A stretch of 64,000 nt of DNA, taken from JALZKA01 sp963753385 (GTDB lineage Bacteria; Actinomycetota; Thermoleophilia; Solirubrobacterales; 70-9). The translations under genes and the position numbers were made by a program. The number at the start of each line of letters is the position of its first letter. Positions within the stretch are counted from its first letter, which is position 1. The stretch spans positions 186,001 to 250,000 of the forward strand of contig CAVWCC010000004.1 of the NCBI GenBank assembly GCA_963753385.1, written 5' to 3'. The notes beneath the pieces were generated by a model. That model was not told where the DNA came from. It searched no databases and worked only from the letters and a program-made list of their open reading frames with translations. Positions 42,055 to 51,568 of the stretch are shown one piece after another.

Positions 42055-42801
42055 TCACTCGGCCGCCGCCGCTCCAGCGAGCCGCCCGCGCTCGAGCGCC
42101 TCCCACACGTAGGCGCCCGTCTCGGCGGCCGGATCACGCGAACCGTCCTTGTACTCCTGCAGCAGCCGGCGCCAATCGTCGAGGCTCAGGCTCGGCATCC
42201 CGAGCACCCACATCATCTGCTGGTGGAACCTCAGGTAGCACACGAAATACGCGAACTCGATCGCTGCGCGCACCGATCCGAGGCGCTCGACCATCCGATT
42301 CCAGATGTCATCGGTCATCTTTAGGTCGCGAACCGCCCGGATGAACTCGACCTGGTGACGCTCGTCGTCGGTCAGGTCCTCCTCGCGCCCGTCCGCCATC
42401 GCCTCCAACGCCTCGATCCGAACCCCCGCCGAGATCGCATTCGCCGTGTGACCGCCGTGGAAGGCCAGATAGCCCGAATCGAACCCGAGCACCATGTCGA
42501 TCATCTCGTGGTCGACTAGGCGGTAGCCGCCGGGCGCGCCCTGGTGCTTCTGGATCGCTCGCCCAACCGCCCACAGCGCGCAGAAGAGGTCCGGGGCGTG
42601 CGTGAACCCTTCCCAATAGACGACCGAGTAGCCCTTGCCGTCAACCCGCGCCCTCGCGTCGCCGACGGGGTCGGACTCCGGCGCATAGCGGGCGATCTGC
42701 TGGAGAGCGCGCTCGTAGTCCTCGCGGTACTCGTCCGGCACCTCGCCCGCGGGCATGACGCCAAGCGCCCGTCCGGGGGTCTTCGTGTAGTCGATCGTCA
42801 T
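42055..42801 (-). CDS. Carboxymuconolactone decarboxylase/AhpD-like family protein
   Basis: A 248-residue helical protein whose second half follows the AhpD/CMD-like pattern LTDDERHQVEFIRAVRDLKM, TDDIWNRMVERLG, IEFAYFVCYLRFHQQMMWVL. There is no CxxC pair. The first half (GYSVVYWEGFTHAPDLFCAL) is less familiar. It starts at ATG 42801, 17 bases after the LLM monooxygenase stop, and is probably co-transcribed with it. A ligand-binding or lyase role is possible. The family call rests on the helix pattern rather than on catalytic residues. Confidence 0.6.
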   Translation of the reverse strand: MTIDYTKTPGRALGVMPAGEVPDEYREDYERALQQIARYAPESDPVGDARARVDGKGYSVVYWEGFTHAPDLFCALWAVGRAIQKHQGAPGGYRLVDHEMIDMVLGFDSGYLAFHGGHTANAISAGVRIEALEAMADGREEDLTDDERHQVEFIRAVRDLKMTDDIWNRMVERLGSVRAAIEFAYFVCYLRFHQQMMWVLGMPSLSLDDWRRLLQEYKDGSRDPAAETGAYVWEALERGRLAGAAAAE

Positions 42802-42818
42802 CGCGGATGCGTTCTTCC

Positions 42819-43908
42819 TCAGCGCGCGACGGCTGCTGACATCTCGAGGCGCTTGAGCTCGGGAAGGGCCTCCGCGGCGAACAGCCGCATGCTCTGCTCG
42901 ACGAGGTCCGACGGCAGACCGCCCCAGTTGAACACGAACACCGCCGTCGCCGGGCCGACGAGCTCCAGGCGCCGGCGCCACGTCTCGACGATCTCCTCGG
43001 GCGTGCCATTGGCCTGGACGTCCCAGACGGCCCGGGCCGACTCCTCCGGGGACTTCTCGACAACCGCTTCCTGGCGCTGGACGTATGCCTCGTAGCCCTT
43101 GATCTTGGAGAAGTCCGTGCTCGCCAGCGCGTAGTGGTTGTTCGCGGATTCCTCGCTGGCCAGCCAATGACGGTGAACGCGCTCGTCCGCGTCGACGGCC
43201 GGATCGCGACAGCAGAACGTCAGATCGGAGATGAACGGACCGGGTGCCTCGCCGCCGTGCTCAGCTTCGAACGTCTCGCGATACGCCTCGATCTGGGGCA
43301 GGTACTCCTCGAGCGGATTGCGCGAGAAGAACAGCATGGGCACGCCGAGCTTCGCCGTGGCGACCGCAGAGCCCGCGCTGTTCGCGACGGCGAACGCTCG
43401 ACCTCGGAACGACCGACTCGGCTCGGGCCGTAGCTTGACGCGGGGCTGCGGATAGAACGGCCCCTCTCCCTCCATCTCGCCGGTCTCCAACGCGCGACAG
43501 GATCATGGCGGCGGCCTCGTCGAAGCGAGGTCGGGCATCGCTCATCTCCACCCGGAAGCCCTCGTACTCCATGGGTGCAAGCCCTCGACCCATGCCAAAC
43601 ATGACCCGGCCGCCCGACAGCTCGTCGAGCAGGATGACCTTCTCGGCGACGCGCAGCGGGTCGTTCCACGGAAGGATCACCACGCTCGTCGATAGCTTGA
43701 TCCGCGAGGTCCGCGCCGCGACGTACGCCAGCGTCACGAAGTTGTCGGGAGACATCGAGTAGCGGTCGAAGTGGTGCTCGGGCCAGCCGACGAAGTCGAA
43801 GCCCAGCTCCTCCGCCAGAACGGCGAACTCGATCTCCCGCCGAATGAAGTCGCCGTCCGACACGTCCGTCGTCAGGTTCTGGCAGAACGTCATCGCACCA
43901 ACGCGCAT
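42819..43908 (-). CDS. LLM-class flavin-dependent monooxygenase, 1-base frameshift
   Basis: Luciferase-like flavin enzyme. The first part reads MRVGAMTFCQNLTTDVSDGD, FVGWPEHHFDRYSMSPDN (flavin-site His), LDELSGGRVMFGMGRGLAP. It continues one frame over as LETGEMEGEGPFYPQPRVKL, NSAGSAVATAKLGVPMLFF, to GLPSDLVEQSMRLFAAEALP. Removing one base at about 43497 joins AMIL to RALETGEM, the usual family sequence, giving about 362 residues. It lies 144 bases downstream of an NADPH:FMN reductase on the same strand. That suggests a two-component monooxygenase system. Confidence 0.84.
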
Positions 43909-44052
43909 ATCTCACCCGCTGCTCTCGTTCAGCACGACCCGATGGCTCGTGCGGTTTGCGTTCTCCGCGCCACCTTCACCCGGCGGCGGCCAACCCGACC
44001 GTTATGTCGTGCCCGAGCTTCGCGCGCTTCGTGGGGAGACAGCGCTCGGACG

Positions 44053-44619
44053 TCATGAGACCAGCGCGTTCCTTTGCGAGAACTCGACGACCTGCCTCCC
44101 CAGCGTGTCGAGCTGTGAGTCGAGGACCGGGTCGATGATCGCGCCGTCGGCAATCTGACCCGAGGTCGAGTTGATGACGACCCCCAACGGCGTAGGCCAT
44201 CCCCGCAGCGCGTGGACGACGCTCCGAAGCCCGTTGAGCGTGCTGGCCGTCGCCTGCCATCCGGCCCCGCACGCGACGCAGCCGACTGCCCTTCCGTCCA
44301 GATAGGGAGGATCCCCGTCGTTTAGGTCCTCGAGGTAGTCGAGCGCGTTCTTGACGAGCCCGGACATCGCGCCGTGGTATCCGGGCGAGCCGATGATAAG
44401 GCCGTCAGCGCGGCTGATGGCTTCGACGAAGCTGCGCGCCTTCGGCGTTCGCTCGGCGACGTTGGGGTCGTAAAGCGGGAATTGCAGGTCTCCGGCGAGA
44501 AAGAGCGAAGAGCGCGCGCCGACCGCCTCCGCAGCGGCGAGGCTCCGTCGGATCGCCACCTCGCTCGAGGAGCCCGGACGGGTGGTCCCACCTATGCCGA
44601 CGATCGTGGGCGTGCTCAT
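44053..44619 (-). CDS. NADPH-dependent FMN reductase
   Basis: A 188-residue flavodoxin-like reductase of the SsuE/ArsH kind. The FMN phosphate loop is TIVGIGGTTRPGSSSEVAI, the isoalloxazine contact is IIGSPGYHGAMSGLVKNALD and a third loop is GCVACGAGWQATAST. It would supply FMNH2 to an LLM monooxygenase such as the next gene. The ATG at 44619 lies 18 bases from an AGAC-N5-GTCT inverted repeat and just after a TTGACA box (44656-44651), divergent from the TetR gene. The -10 element is not clear. Confidence 0.9.
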   Translation of the reverse strand: MSTPTIVGIGGTTRPGSSSEVAIRRSLAAAEAVGARSSLFLAGDLQFPLYDPNVAERTPKARSFVEAISRADGLIIGSPGYHGAMSGLVKNALDYLEDLNDGDPPYLDGRAVGCVACGAGWQATASTLNGLRSVVHALRGWPTPLGVVINSTSGQIADGAIIDPVLDSQLDTLGRQVVEFSQRNALVS

Positions 44620-44636
44620 CGTGCGCCAGTCTGGCA

Positions 44637-44651
44637 TAGACAGTCTGTCTT
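44637..44651. promoter_or_regulatory. Operator-like inverted repeat between FMN reductase and tetR
   Basis: TAGAC-AGTCT-GTCTT matches the TAGAC-N5-GTCTA consensus at 9 of 10 positions and contains the perfect 13-base palindrome AGACAGTCTGTCT. It sits beside a minus-strand TTGACA and in front of a TetR gene, the textbook place for autoregulation. Confidence 0.62.
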
Positions 44652-44758
44652 GTCAATAGGCGTAGTGGTGGCAGTCGATGCGGCACCGCTGGCTCATTAT
44701 ACTGTGGGTCTCGCATGCCTTCGCTGGCCTTCCCTCGGCTAACCCTTTGGGGCTTGCC

Positions 44759-45410
44759 ATGACATCCGAATCGCCGGGTGGCGGTGACGCTGCCACGAGC
44801 CTGGAGAAGCCGCCAACGTTGCGCGCCGAGCAGCGCGCGTACACGCAGCGCAGGCTGATGGAAGCCGGGCTGGAGGTCTTCCACGAGCACGGCTACACCC
44901 AGGCGAGCATCGACCAGGTCGTGACGGCGGCCGGAGCCAGCCGGGCCACGTTCTACCTGCACTTCAAGAGCAAGGCGAAGCTGATGGAGCGGGTGATCGC
45001 CGCCCGCCAGAGCGAGGTCATGGAGCTCTACGACGCCTTCTCCGGGATCCGTAGTCGCGCTGACCTGCGGTCCTGGCTTGCAGAGGTGCTGACGTTCGCC
45101 GGCGCCGATCGCGGGCGCTACATCAACGTGCTCTCGCAGGCCGCCCAGGCGGAGCAAGTCGATCGCCCGGACGCAGGACACGATCTTCGACGATTACACC
45201 GACGCGATCATTGCCGGCCGTTCCCTGTCCTCAGCCGAGGAGGTGGGCGCGCGGCTCCGTGTGCGCTTACTGATAGTCCAACTCGAGCGGCTGTGCTTCT
45301 TCTGGCTGGTGCGCGGCTGGAACCCCGACTACGACGAGATGCTCGACGCCCTGACCGATGCGTGGGTCGCGGCCTTGCCGCGCTCCTTCCTCACGACGGA
45401 TAGCGCGTAG
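44759..45410 (+). CDS. TetR-family transcriptional regulator, 1-base frameshift
   Basis: TetR-type repressor of about 216 residues. The N-terminal helix-turn-helix is complete: TQRRLMEAGLEVFHEHGY, then ASIDQVVTAAGASRATFYLH and FKSKAKLMERVI. The ligand-binding half shifts frame near 45160-45168 and continues RTQDTIFDDYTDAIIAGRS, ending FFWLVRGWNPDYDEMLDAL and TAG at 45408-45410. One removed base restores it. Its DNA-binding part is almost the same as that of the TetR gene at 63699, so both may see the same operator. Start: ATG 44759; upstream in-frame residues look unlike TetR. A TATACT box lies at 44698-44703. Confidence 0.85.
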
Positions 45411-45427
45411 CGCGGCTAGGGTCGGCA

Positions 45428-47030
45428 TCACGGTCGGCAGGACAGCACGCTTCCCTCGCCGTCTGCGGAGACGAAGAGCGTGCCGTCGGGCGCGATCGCG
45501 ATGTCTGCGAAGGCGAGTCGGTTGCCGGGGGTCATCGCCAGCTCCGGGATGCCGGGGTTTCGCGGCACGCCCGGAGGAGTGCCGACGGGCAGTTCGCTCG
45601 CGATCAGACGGCGTTCGCGGCTGCCCAACGTGCTGGCGAACAGCGAGCGCTGTCCTCCGTCGAGCACGAACAACGTGTCGCCGTGCATCGCCACGCCCTG
45701 GGGCCGATCCAAACCCTCGAGGACAGGCGAGAGCGTCCCGTCGTCTGCGACGGACACCACGCGACCCGAGCCCGCCTCGCTGACGATGTGCCCACCATCC
45801 GGCGCCGGCGCCACGCCCATCGGCTCATCCAGGCCCTCCGCCAGCACGGCGACCTCGCCGTCGCGGTCGATCTGGAGCAACCGCCCGGCACCGGCCTCGG
45901 CGACGACCGCCCGGCCGGCGTCTCCGTGGATGCCCATCAGCCGGTCGCGGCCCGCGGCCACGACCTGCGAGGTATTCCCGGCCGGGTCGTAGCGGGCCAC
46001 GGCCCCCAGCGCCGTCGTGGTCCACAACCAGCCACTCGACGCAGCCCCGAGCCCGCGGACGCTGCCCGGGAACCCGTCCTGCACCACGACGCCCGTGCGC
46101 GACAGCCGCCCGTCGCGCGTCACGCGCGCGATCGCCACCCCATCGGCGACGAACAGATCGCCCGCCGGCGAAACCGTCACGCCCAACGGCCAGCTGAACC
46201 CCGGCGCGATCAGCGGCCGAGCCCGCCCCTCGCGCGTGACCTCCGTAACGCTTGCCTCTGCGAAGGACGAAACGAAGAGACGGCCGGAGCGATCGAAGGC
46301 CAGGTTGTCGAGCCCCGGGGCCAACGCGATCAACCTCCGACTCCGCGCCCGAGCGCAGGTCGTGCGCCTCGACCGCTCCGTCCCCGGCGTTCACCACGAC
46401 AAGCTGCCCCCGCGCGTCGAACTTCACCGCGCACGGATTGCGCAACCCCCGGATCACCCGCTCGGCGGCGACCGACCCCCGAGCATCGACTCGCCACACC
46501 TCACCGCCCTGCACGGAGGGGACATACAGATGGCCGTCAGGACCAACCGCCATCGCATTCGGCGTGTGGAGACCCTCGGCCAGCACGCGCGGGGCCCGAC
46601 CATCGCGAAAGACCTCGAGCACCCGTCCTTGTGGCCGGCACTCGGACACGAAGACCCGTGCGCCCTCACAGGCCAGCCCATTGGCAGCCGGCACCTCACC
46701 CGCGATCACCTGCAGCCGCCCGTCGGGATGACGCACCCACACGCGTCCCGCCGCAACATCGGTGACGAACATGGAGCCGCTCGCATCGAACGCGATGTCA
46801 TCAGGGCCCGCGATCGGCCCTCCGAATGGCAGCAGGCTCGCCGCCCGCCCATCCGCCTCCACCGCCGACACGCGACCACCGATCGACTGCGCCACGTACA
46901 GGCGGCCGTCCGGACCGAACGCGATCCCGTTGCAGCCGTACAACACACTCACACCGGTCACACGACTCAAGGCCCAGCCTTCGGCTGCCTTCGGCTCGGG
47001 CAGCCCCCACTCGACCCAGCGGCTGCTCAC
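45428..47030 (-). CDS. SMP-30/NHL-like beta-propeller protein, 1-base frameshift
   Basis: A cytoplasmic beta-propeller of about 533 residues (no signal peptide), long enough for two six-bladed propellers. The first part reads GCNGIAFGPDGRLYVAQSIG, FDASGSMFVTDVAAGRVW, TPNAMAVGPDGHLYVPSVQG. It shifts frame near 46335 and continues LAPGLDNLAFDRSGRLFVSS and MGVAPAPDGGHIVSEAGSG. Removal of one G restores the frame. The blades resemble SMP-30/gluconolactonase and virginiamycin-B-lyase-like repeats. A lactonase role is conceivable next to two amidohydrolases, but metal ligands cannot be assigned. It starts at GTG 47030, 41 bases after the upstream amidohydrolase stop. Confidence 0.78.
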
Positions 47031-47071
47031 GCCCGACGGGCGAGGGTCATTGTCAGATCGCGTGAGCGTGG

Positions 47072-48119
47072 CTAAGCCGCTGCAACCTCGAGCTGGTAGA
47101 GCTCCTGCGCGTTCGACCGCAGTATGCGCTCCGCGTCACCGTCCTCGAGGTCGTCGAGGATGTCGACGTCCCCGGGCCCGTGCACATGCGGATAGTCGCT
47201 GCCGTAAATGAGCATCTCCGCCGAGCCGATCTGGCCGATCACCTCGCGCAGGTGACCGGCGCTCGCCCGGACGATCGCACGGCGATGTTGTGAAGCGGAA
47301 GTGGCGCCGGACGTAGGCGCTTGCGGGCGAACGGACCCACGGGACCTCGCGCTGGAAGGCCCTCCAATTGTCGTCCAGTCGCCAGAGGAGCGCCGGCAGC
47401 CAGGTCCAGCCGCTCTCGAGCATGACGACGCGCAGGTCCGGATGGCGCTCGAAGACGCCGCCGAACACCAGGCTCGTGATGTGCGATTGGAACGCCAGCG
47501 TGGCAGTGACGTACGTCTCGAAGAGGCTTGCCGGCCAGCCCATCGGGGTCGGCGGCGTTCCGGTGCCGCCGCCGTAGGCGATCGCCACCCGCAGGCCGGT
47601 CTGCGCCACGGCGTCCCAGATCGGCAGGTAGTGCTCGGCGCCGTAGCCCGCCGTCGCCCACGCCGGGAGCAGCACCTGCACGAAGCGGCCGTCTGCGGCC
47701 ACCCTCTCGATCTCGTCGGCAGCGGCGCTCGGATGCTGCGGTGTGACCACCGCGCTCGCGCGCAACCGCTCGTCGCGATCCAGCCAGTGCTCCTGGAGCC
47801 ATCGGTTCACGGCGGTTGCCACCGCCGGGCCGAAGTACGGATGGGTATAGCTCTCGACGCCGAAATAGCAGTTCAGGATCGCCATCTCGGCTCGTGTGAG
47901 CACGCGCTGCTGCAGCAGCTCCAGCGTCAGATCGGCTCCCGGCGTCGCCAGTGACGGGACGCGCGGCGGGTACGTGACCTTCACCGCGGTCGGCTCGCCG
48001 ATCCCGGAAGAGACCACGAAATCACGCCAATAGTCCGGCAGGTAAGGCAGCAGCGCGCTCATCGACGGCACCGCGCAGTGCACGTCGCAGTCGATCAGCG
48101 GTCTCGGTCGATCAGCCAT
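47072..48119 (-). CDS. Amidohydrolase-2-family metal hydrolase/decarboxylase, 1-base frameshift
   Basis: TIM-barrel amidohydrolase of the ACMSD/gamma-resorcylate-decarboxylase-like group, about 348 residues. It begins RPLIDCDVHCAVPSMSALLP (metal-binding DxH), with VVMLESGWTWLPALLWRLDD mid-protein. After a shift near 47279 it ends AEMLIYGSDYPHVHGPGDV (catalytic Asp and metal-site loop) and ELYQLEVAAA. One removed base gives a full enzyme. The ATG at 48119 overlaps the stop of the paralogue upstream by 8 bases, so the two form a tandem, perhaps a heteromer. Reactions in this family are C-C or C-N hydrolysis and non-oxidative decarboxylation. Confidence 0.84.
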
Positions 48120-49237
48120 CGGAGGCGCCGGCGTCGCGGCCGAAGAGCCGATCCGCATTCCTGCGCAGGATGTTCTCCCGCAACTCGTCGCCGATCACCG
48201 ATGCGGGCAGAACGCGTTCCGCGCTGTCGAAGTTCCAGTGCGGGTAGTCGCTCGCGAACATGATCCGATCGCCCATGTCCACGTGGTCGAACATCTCGAC
48301 CAGCTGAGCGCGGCTCGGCGGGTCGTCCAGGGGCTGCGTCGTCAGCCATACGTGCTCGCGTACCAGCTCAGACGGCAAGCGGTCCAAGCTCGGGCACCTC
48401 GTCGCGCATGATCGCCCAGCTGCGATCGAGTCGCCACAGCGCGGGTGCGATCCACCCGATCCCCGCCTCCTCGAACACGATCTGTAGCCGCGGGAAGTGC
48501 TGGAAGACGCCGCGACAGACGAGGCTCGCGAGCTGTGCCTGAAAGTCGAGCAGATGAGCGCACTGGTACTCGACGAAGTAGTTCGGCCACCCGGTTGCCG
48601 TCGCATGCCCGCTGAACCCGCCGACATGCACGCTCACCGGCAGGCCGTGCTGCTCGGCGGCCTCGTAGATCGGCCAGTACTTGGGGTGCCCCAGCCCCTC
48701 CGCCGTCTTGGCCGGCAGCGTCACCTTGACGAACCGCGGGTCGGCCGCACAGCGCGCGATCTCGCGGGCAGCACGCGCGCCGTCCTCCAGCGGCACCGAG
48801 ATCCCGCCCCACAGGCGATCGTCACGACTCAGCCACTCTTCGACCATCCAATCGTTGAGCGCAGCCGTGAGCGCCAAGCCGACCTCGCCGGCCAGGGGTA
48901 TGCGGACGAGGTCCGACACCGGGTGAAGAATCGCCTTGTGCACGTCATACGCATCGAGCAGCTGCTCGCGCATGAGCTCGAAATCACTGCCGGGAGGGCC
49001 CTCGGCAGGGACGCTGTCGTTCCTGTAGAAGTCTGAGGGCGGCCTGGCGCCGAGCATCAGCGTGCCATGCGGCGGTACGTTCGCGCCTTGGTCCGCGTAG
49101 ACGTGCCAACGCGAGGGCAGGTAGTGCTTGAGCACCTCCGGCGAGACCATCGCGTTGTGCACATCGCAGTCGATCAAGCGAACGCGCTTGCGCTCGGCAC
49201 GACGTGACTTTGACGCGGACCGCTCTAGAACTGCCAT
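48112..49237 (-). CDS. Amidohydrolase-2-family metal hydrolase/decarboxylase (paralogue), 1-base frameshift
   Basis: Second member of the tandem, about 374 residues. The metal motif is VRLIDCDVHNAMVSPEVLKH, the middle VFEEAGIGWIAPALWRLDRS, and the end, one frame over from about 48385, is LVREHVWLTTQPLDDPPSR, IMFASDYPHWNFDSAERVL and ENILRRNADRLFGRDA. Without one G at 48384-48385 the protein is continuous. A strong AGGAGG ribosome site precedes ATG 49237, and a TTGACA-N17-TACCGT promoter lies just upstream. It heads a three-gene unit with the second amidohydrolase and the propeller protein. Confidence 0.86.
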
Positions 49238-49265
49238 CTTGCCTCCTGCTCGGCCGAGAGCCCGG

Positions 49266-49294
49266 ACGGTAGCCTACGCTGGGCGCTCTGTCAA
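49266..49294 (-). promoter_or_regulatory. TTGACA-N17-TACCGT promoter of the amidohydrolase operon
   Basis: Minus strand: TTGACA at 49294-49289, 17-base spacer, TACCGT at 49271-49266, then 29 bases to the ATG. The spacer agrees with that of the promoter at 53495-53523 at 12 of 17 positions, so the three promoters of this type in the window may share a bound regulator. Confidence 0.62.
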
Positions 49295-49349
49295 TGAAAT
49301 GGGCAGGCCGTATAGACACCGGATCTGGCGCGATCCGGCGCCGGACTGC

Positions 49350-50582
49350 TCACCAAGTCGCGGCGATCTGGGCGCGGTAACCGGGCAGTCGCCGAGTTGC
49401 GTTCCAGCCGAGGGCGCCGACGACCCGCTGGTCACCGGGGTCGCGGAACGTAGCGACGAACGAGTCGGAATCGAGATCAAGACCGGGCTCGACCGTCGGT
49501 TCGGCTTCGTGCGGGATGACGCCCCAGACCTGGACCCTGGCGTCGTACTGGTCGGTCCAGAAGAACGGAATCGGCGCGAACGCCTCCTCTCCGCCAAGGA
49601 TGTTCTTGGCGACAACCTGTCCCTGTTCGTTGGCGTTCATGCGGTGCTCGAGCCGGACGTGGCGGCCGAGCCGCGGATGCAGCCAGCGAGCGACGTCGCC
49701 GGCGGCCCAGACGCCTGGGCCCGCCGAGCATCGTTCGTCGCAGACGACGCCGTCGTCCAAAATCAGGCCGCTGCCTTGGAGCCACTCCACCGCCGGCCGA
49801 CAGCCGATCGCCACCAGCACGAGGTCGGCGTCCAGGACGGTCCCGTCGGTGAGTTGGACTGTGCGAACGGGGCGCCGCTCGCCGGGCTCTCCCCCGCTCG
49901 CCTCCCCGAAGGGGAAGGGAGGCCCCGGGGAAGCCGCATGCAGCGCGGCAACTCCGACACCGCGCAGGACCCGGACACCGTGCGCCTCGTGGAGCCGCAC
50001 CAGCCGTGCGGCGACCGGAGCGCTCAGCCGCTGTGCCAGCGGCGCGTCCAGCGGCTCGACGACCGTCACCTCGGCGCCGAGCATCCGCGCCGTGGCCGCC
50101 GTCTCGAGCCCCAGGAACCCGCCCCCGACCACGACCAGCCGGGTACCCCGCTCGAGGCGCGCTCGCAACGCCAGCGCATCGTCCAGCGTCCGCAGGACGT
50201 AAACCCCGCTCAGGTCGACGCTCGGGATGGTCCGCGGCGTCACGCCCGTCGCGATGACGAGGTGGTCGTATCGCAGCGAGCCGCCGTCGTCGAGGAGGAC
50301 GGCGCCCTGCTCGCGATCGCATCCCGACGCCCGTCGCCCGAGATGCCATTCGAGCTCGAGGCCCTGCTCGCGCGCCTCCGACAGGAGGACGGCACGTTCA
50401 GGCGCCCAGGTGCCCGCGAGGATCTGCTTGGACAAGGGGGGTCTGTCGTACGGCCTGATGCTCTCCTCGCCGACGACGGCAATGCTGCCGGCGAAGCCTC
50501 GGCGACGCAGCCCTTCGGCGACGGCGACGCTCGCCGCCCCCGCTCCGACGACGACGACACGAGATGACCCGTTCGAGCCCAT
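49350..50582 (-). CDS. FAD-dependent ferredoxin/rubredoxin reductase (class I oxygenase-coupled type)
   Basis: A 410-residue flavoprotein that transfers electrons from NADH to a ferredoxin or rubredoxin. The FAD motif is RVVVVGAGAASVAVAEGLRR, then YDRPPLSKQILAG, a signature of oxygenase-coupled reductases (BphA4, PdR, rubredoxin reductases). The NADH motif is LVVVGGGFLGLETAATARML and the C-terminal FAD contact is GVWAAGDVARW, then NEQGQVVAKNILGG and FWTDQYDARVQVWG. It is divergent from a metallo-hydrolase gene across a region with a strong operator copy. Its oxygenase partner is not in the window. Confidence 0.92.
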   Translation of the reverse strand: MGSNGSSRVVVVGAGAASVAVAEGLRRRGFAGSIAVVGEESIRPYDRPPLSKQILAGTWAPERAVLLSEAREQGLELEWHLGRRASGCDREQGAVLLDDGGSLRYDHLVIATGVTPRTIPSVDLSGVYVLRTLDDALALRARLERGTRLVVVGGGFLGLETAATARMLGAEVTVVEPLDAPLAQRLSAPVAARLVRLHEAHGVRVLRGVGVAALHAASPGPPFPFGEASGGEPGERRPVRTVQLTDGTVLDADLVLVAIGCRPAVEWLQGSGLILDDGVVCDERCSAGPGVWAAGDVARWLHPRLGRHVRLEHRMNANEQGQVVAKNILGGEEAFAPIPFFWTDQYDARVQVWGVIPHEAEPTVEPGLDLDSDSFVATFRDPGDQRVVGALGWNATRRLPGYRAQIAATW

Positions 50583-50625
50583 CCCCCCGGCAGCGTAGCG
50601 TATGATGGACGAGCTGTATAGTTGC

Positions 50626-50640
50626 TAGACGATCGGTCTG
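50626..50640. promoter_or_regulatory. Operator-like inverted repeat, divergent reductase/MBL promoter
   Basis: TAGAC-GATCG-GTCTG matches the consensus at 9 of 10 arm positions. A TATAGT -10-like box for the plus strand lies at 50617-50622 just before it, and a weaker overlapping-spacing copy (TGGAC-GAGCT-GTATA, 50606-50620) lies exactly 20 bases upstream, two helical turns. Confidence 0.58.
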
Positions 50641-50664
50641 CCCTCTCGTCCCAGCGCCCTTACG

Positions 50665-51540
50665 ATGGCGACGCGCGAGCTTCTCGCACAGCCAGCTCCC
50701 ATCTCGACGCGAGTCCTCGGTGACTTCGAGGTGTCGCTGCTCAGGGTCGCCGACATCCGAAACTGGAAGGGCCGCTTCTCCAACGGCGAGCCGTTCACGC
50801 TGGCCAACGGAGAATCGGCGGGCGACCGGCCGGTATCCATTGCGAGCAGCGCGATGCTCATCCGCGGGCGCGAGCGTGTGGTGATCGTCGATCCCAACGA
50901 GTGGCCGACCGCGCACACCAGCCCCTCGGGGGTTGAGTTCGTCTCCCGCGGCGGGCTCGATGCCACGCTGGGGGCGCTCGGGATTCACCCGAGCGACGTC
51001 ACCGACGTCGTGTTCACTCATCTGCACCGGGACCACTTCCACGGCTTGGGTCGAGCGGGCGGCGGCGTTCGCTTCCTCAACGGCCGCCACTACGTCCCCC
51101 AAGCGGACTGGGACGCCTACTACCTGCAGGACCGCGACGGATACGCGGCGGACATCGAGCGCGACCTCGGACCCGTCGCGCGGGCGGGCCTGGCCGCGTT
51201 CGTCGCCGGCGACCTCGAGATCGCGCCCGGGATCACGCTCCTCTCCACTCCCGGCGAATCGCCCGGCCATGTGGTGCTCAGGCTCGAAACCGGCGCCGCG
51301 GCGGTGTACTACGTCGGCGACCTCATCCACTTTCCGATCGAACTAGAGCACGTCCATCTCATGCTCCACGACCGCGACCCGATCAAGAACGCCGCCTCGC
51401 GCAAGCGCGTCTGTCGTGACGCTGTCGACAGGAACGGGCTCGTCGTGTACACCCACGCCGACTTCCCCGGGTGGGGCGTCATCGAGCGGACCGGCGAGTC
51501 GTCTTGGCGCTGGCGATCGCTCCAGACGCCCGCGGCCTGA
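50665..51540 (+). CDS. Metallo-beta-lactamase-fold hydrolase
   Basis: A 291-residue MBL-fold enzyme. The dinuclear zinc motif is VVFTHLHRDHFHGLG (HxHxDH). Further ligands appear in ESPGHVVLRLETG and YYVGDLIHFPIEL, with a late His in VVYTHADFPGWG. This arrangement is typical of MBL hydrolases acting on lactones or esters, including N-acyl-homoserine-lactone-like and glyoxalase-II-like members. It is a single plus-strand gene behind the divergent operator at 50626, convergent with another, smaller MBL protein. A lactonase step after a Baeyer-Villiger reaction would suit the cluster but is inferred. Confidence 0.9.
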   Translation: MATRELLAQPAPISTRVLGDFEVSLLRVADIRNWKGRFSNGEPFTLANGESAGDRPVSIASSAMLIRGRERVVIVDPNEWPTAHTSPSGVEFVSRGGLDATLGALGIHPSDVTDVVFTHLHRDHFHGLGRAGGGVRFLNGRHYVPQADWDAYYLQDRDGYAADIERDLGPVARAGLAAFVAGDLEIAPGITLLSTPGESPGHVVLRLETGAAAVYYVGDLIHFPIELEHVHLMLHDRDPIKNAASRKRVCRDAVDRNGLVVYTHADFPGWGVIERTGESSWRWRSLQTPAA

Positions 51541-51568
51541 CTGGCGCTGAGCGGGGGCGACCGACCGA

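Noticed and set aside
44620..44656. A full sigma-70 promoter for the FMN reductase
   Set aside because: TTGACA at 44656-44651 is clear, but at 16-18 bases downstream only CAGACT-like sequence is found, so no -10 box is assigned.
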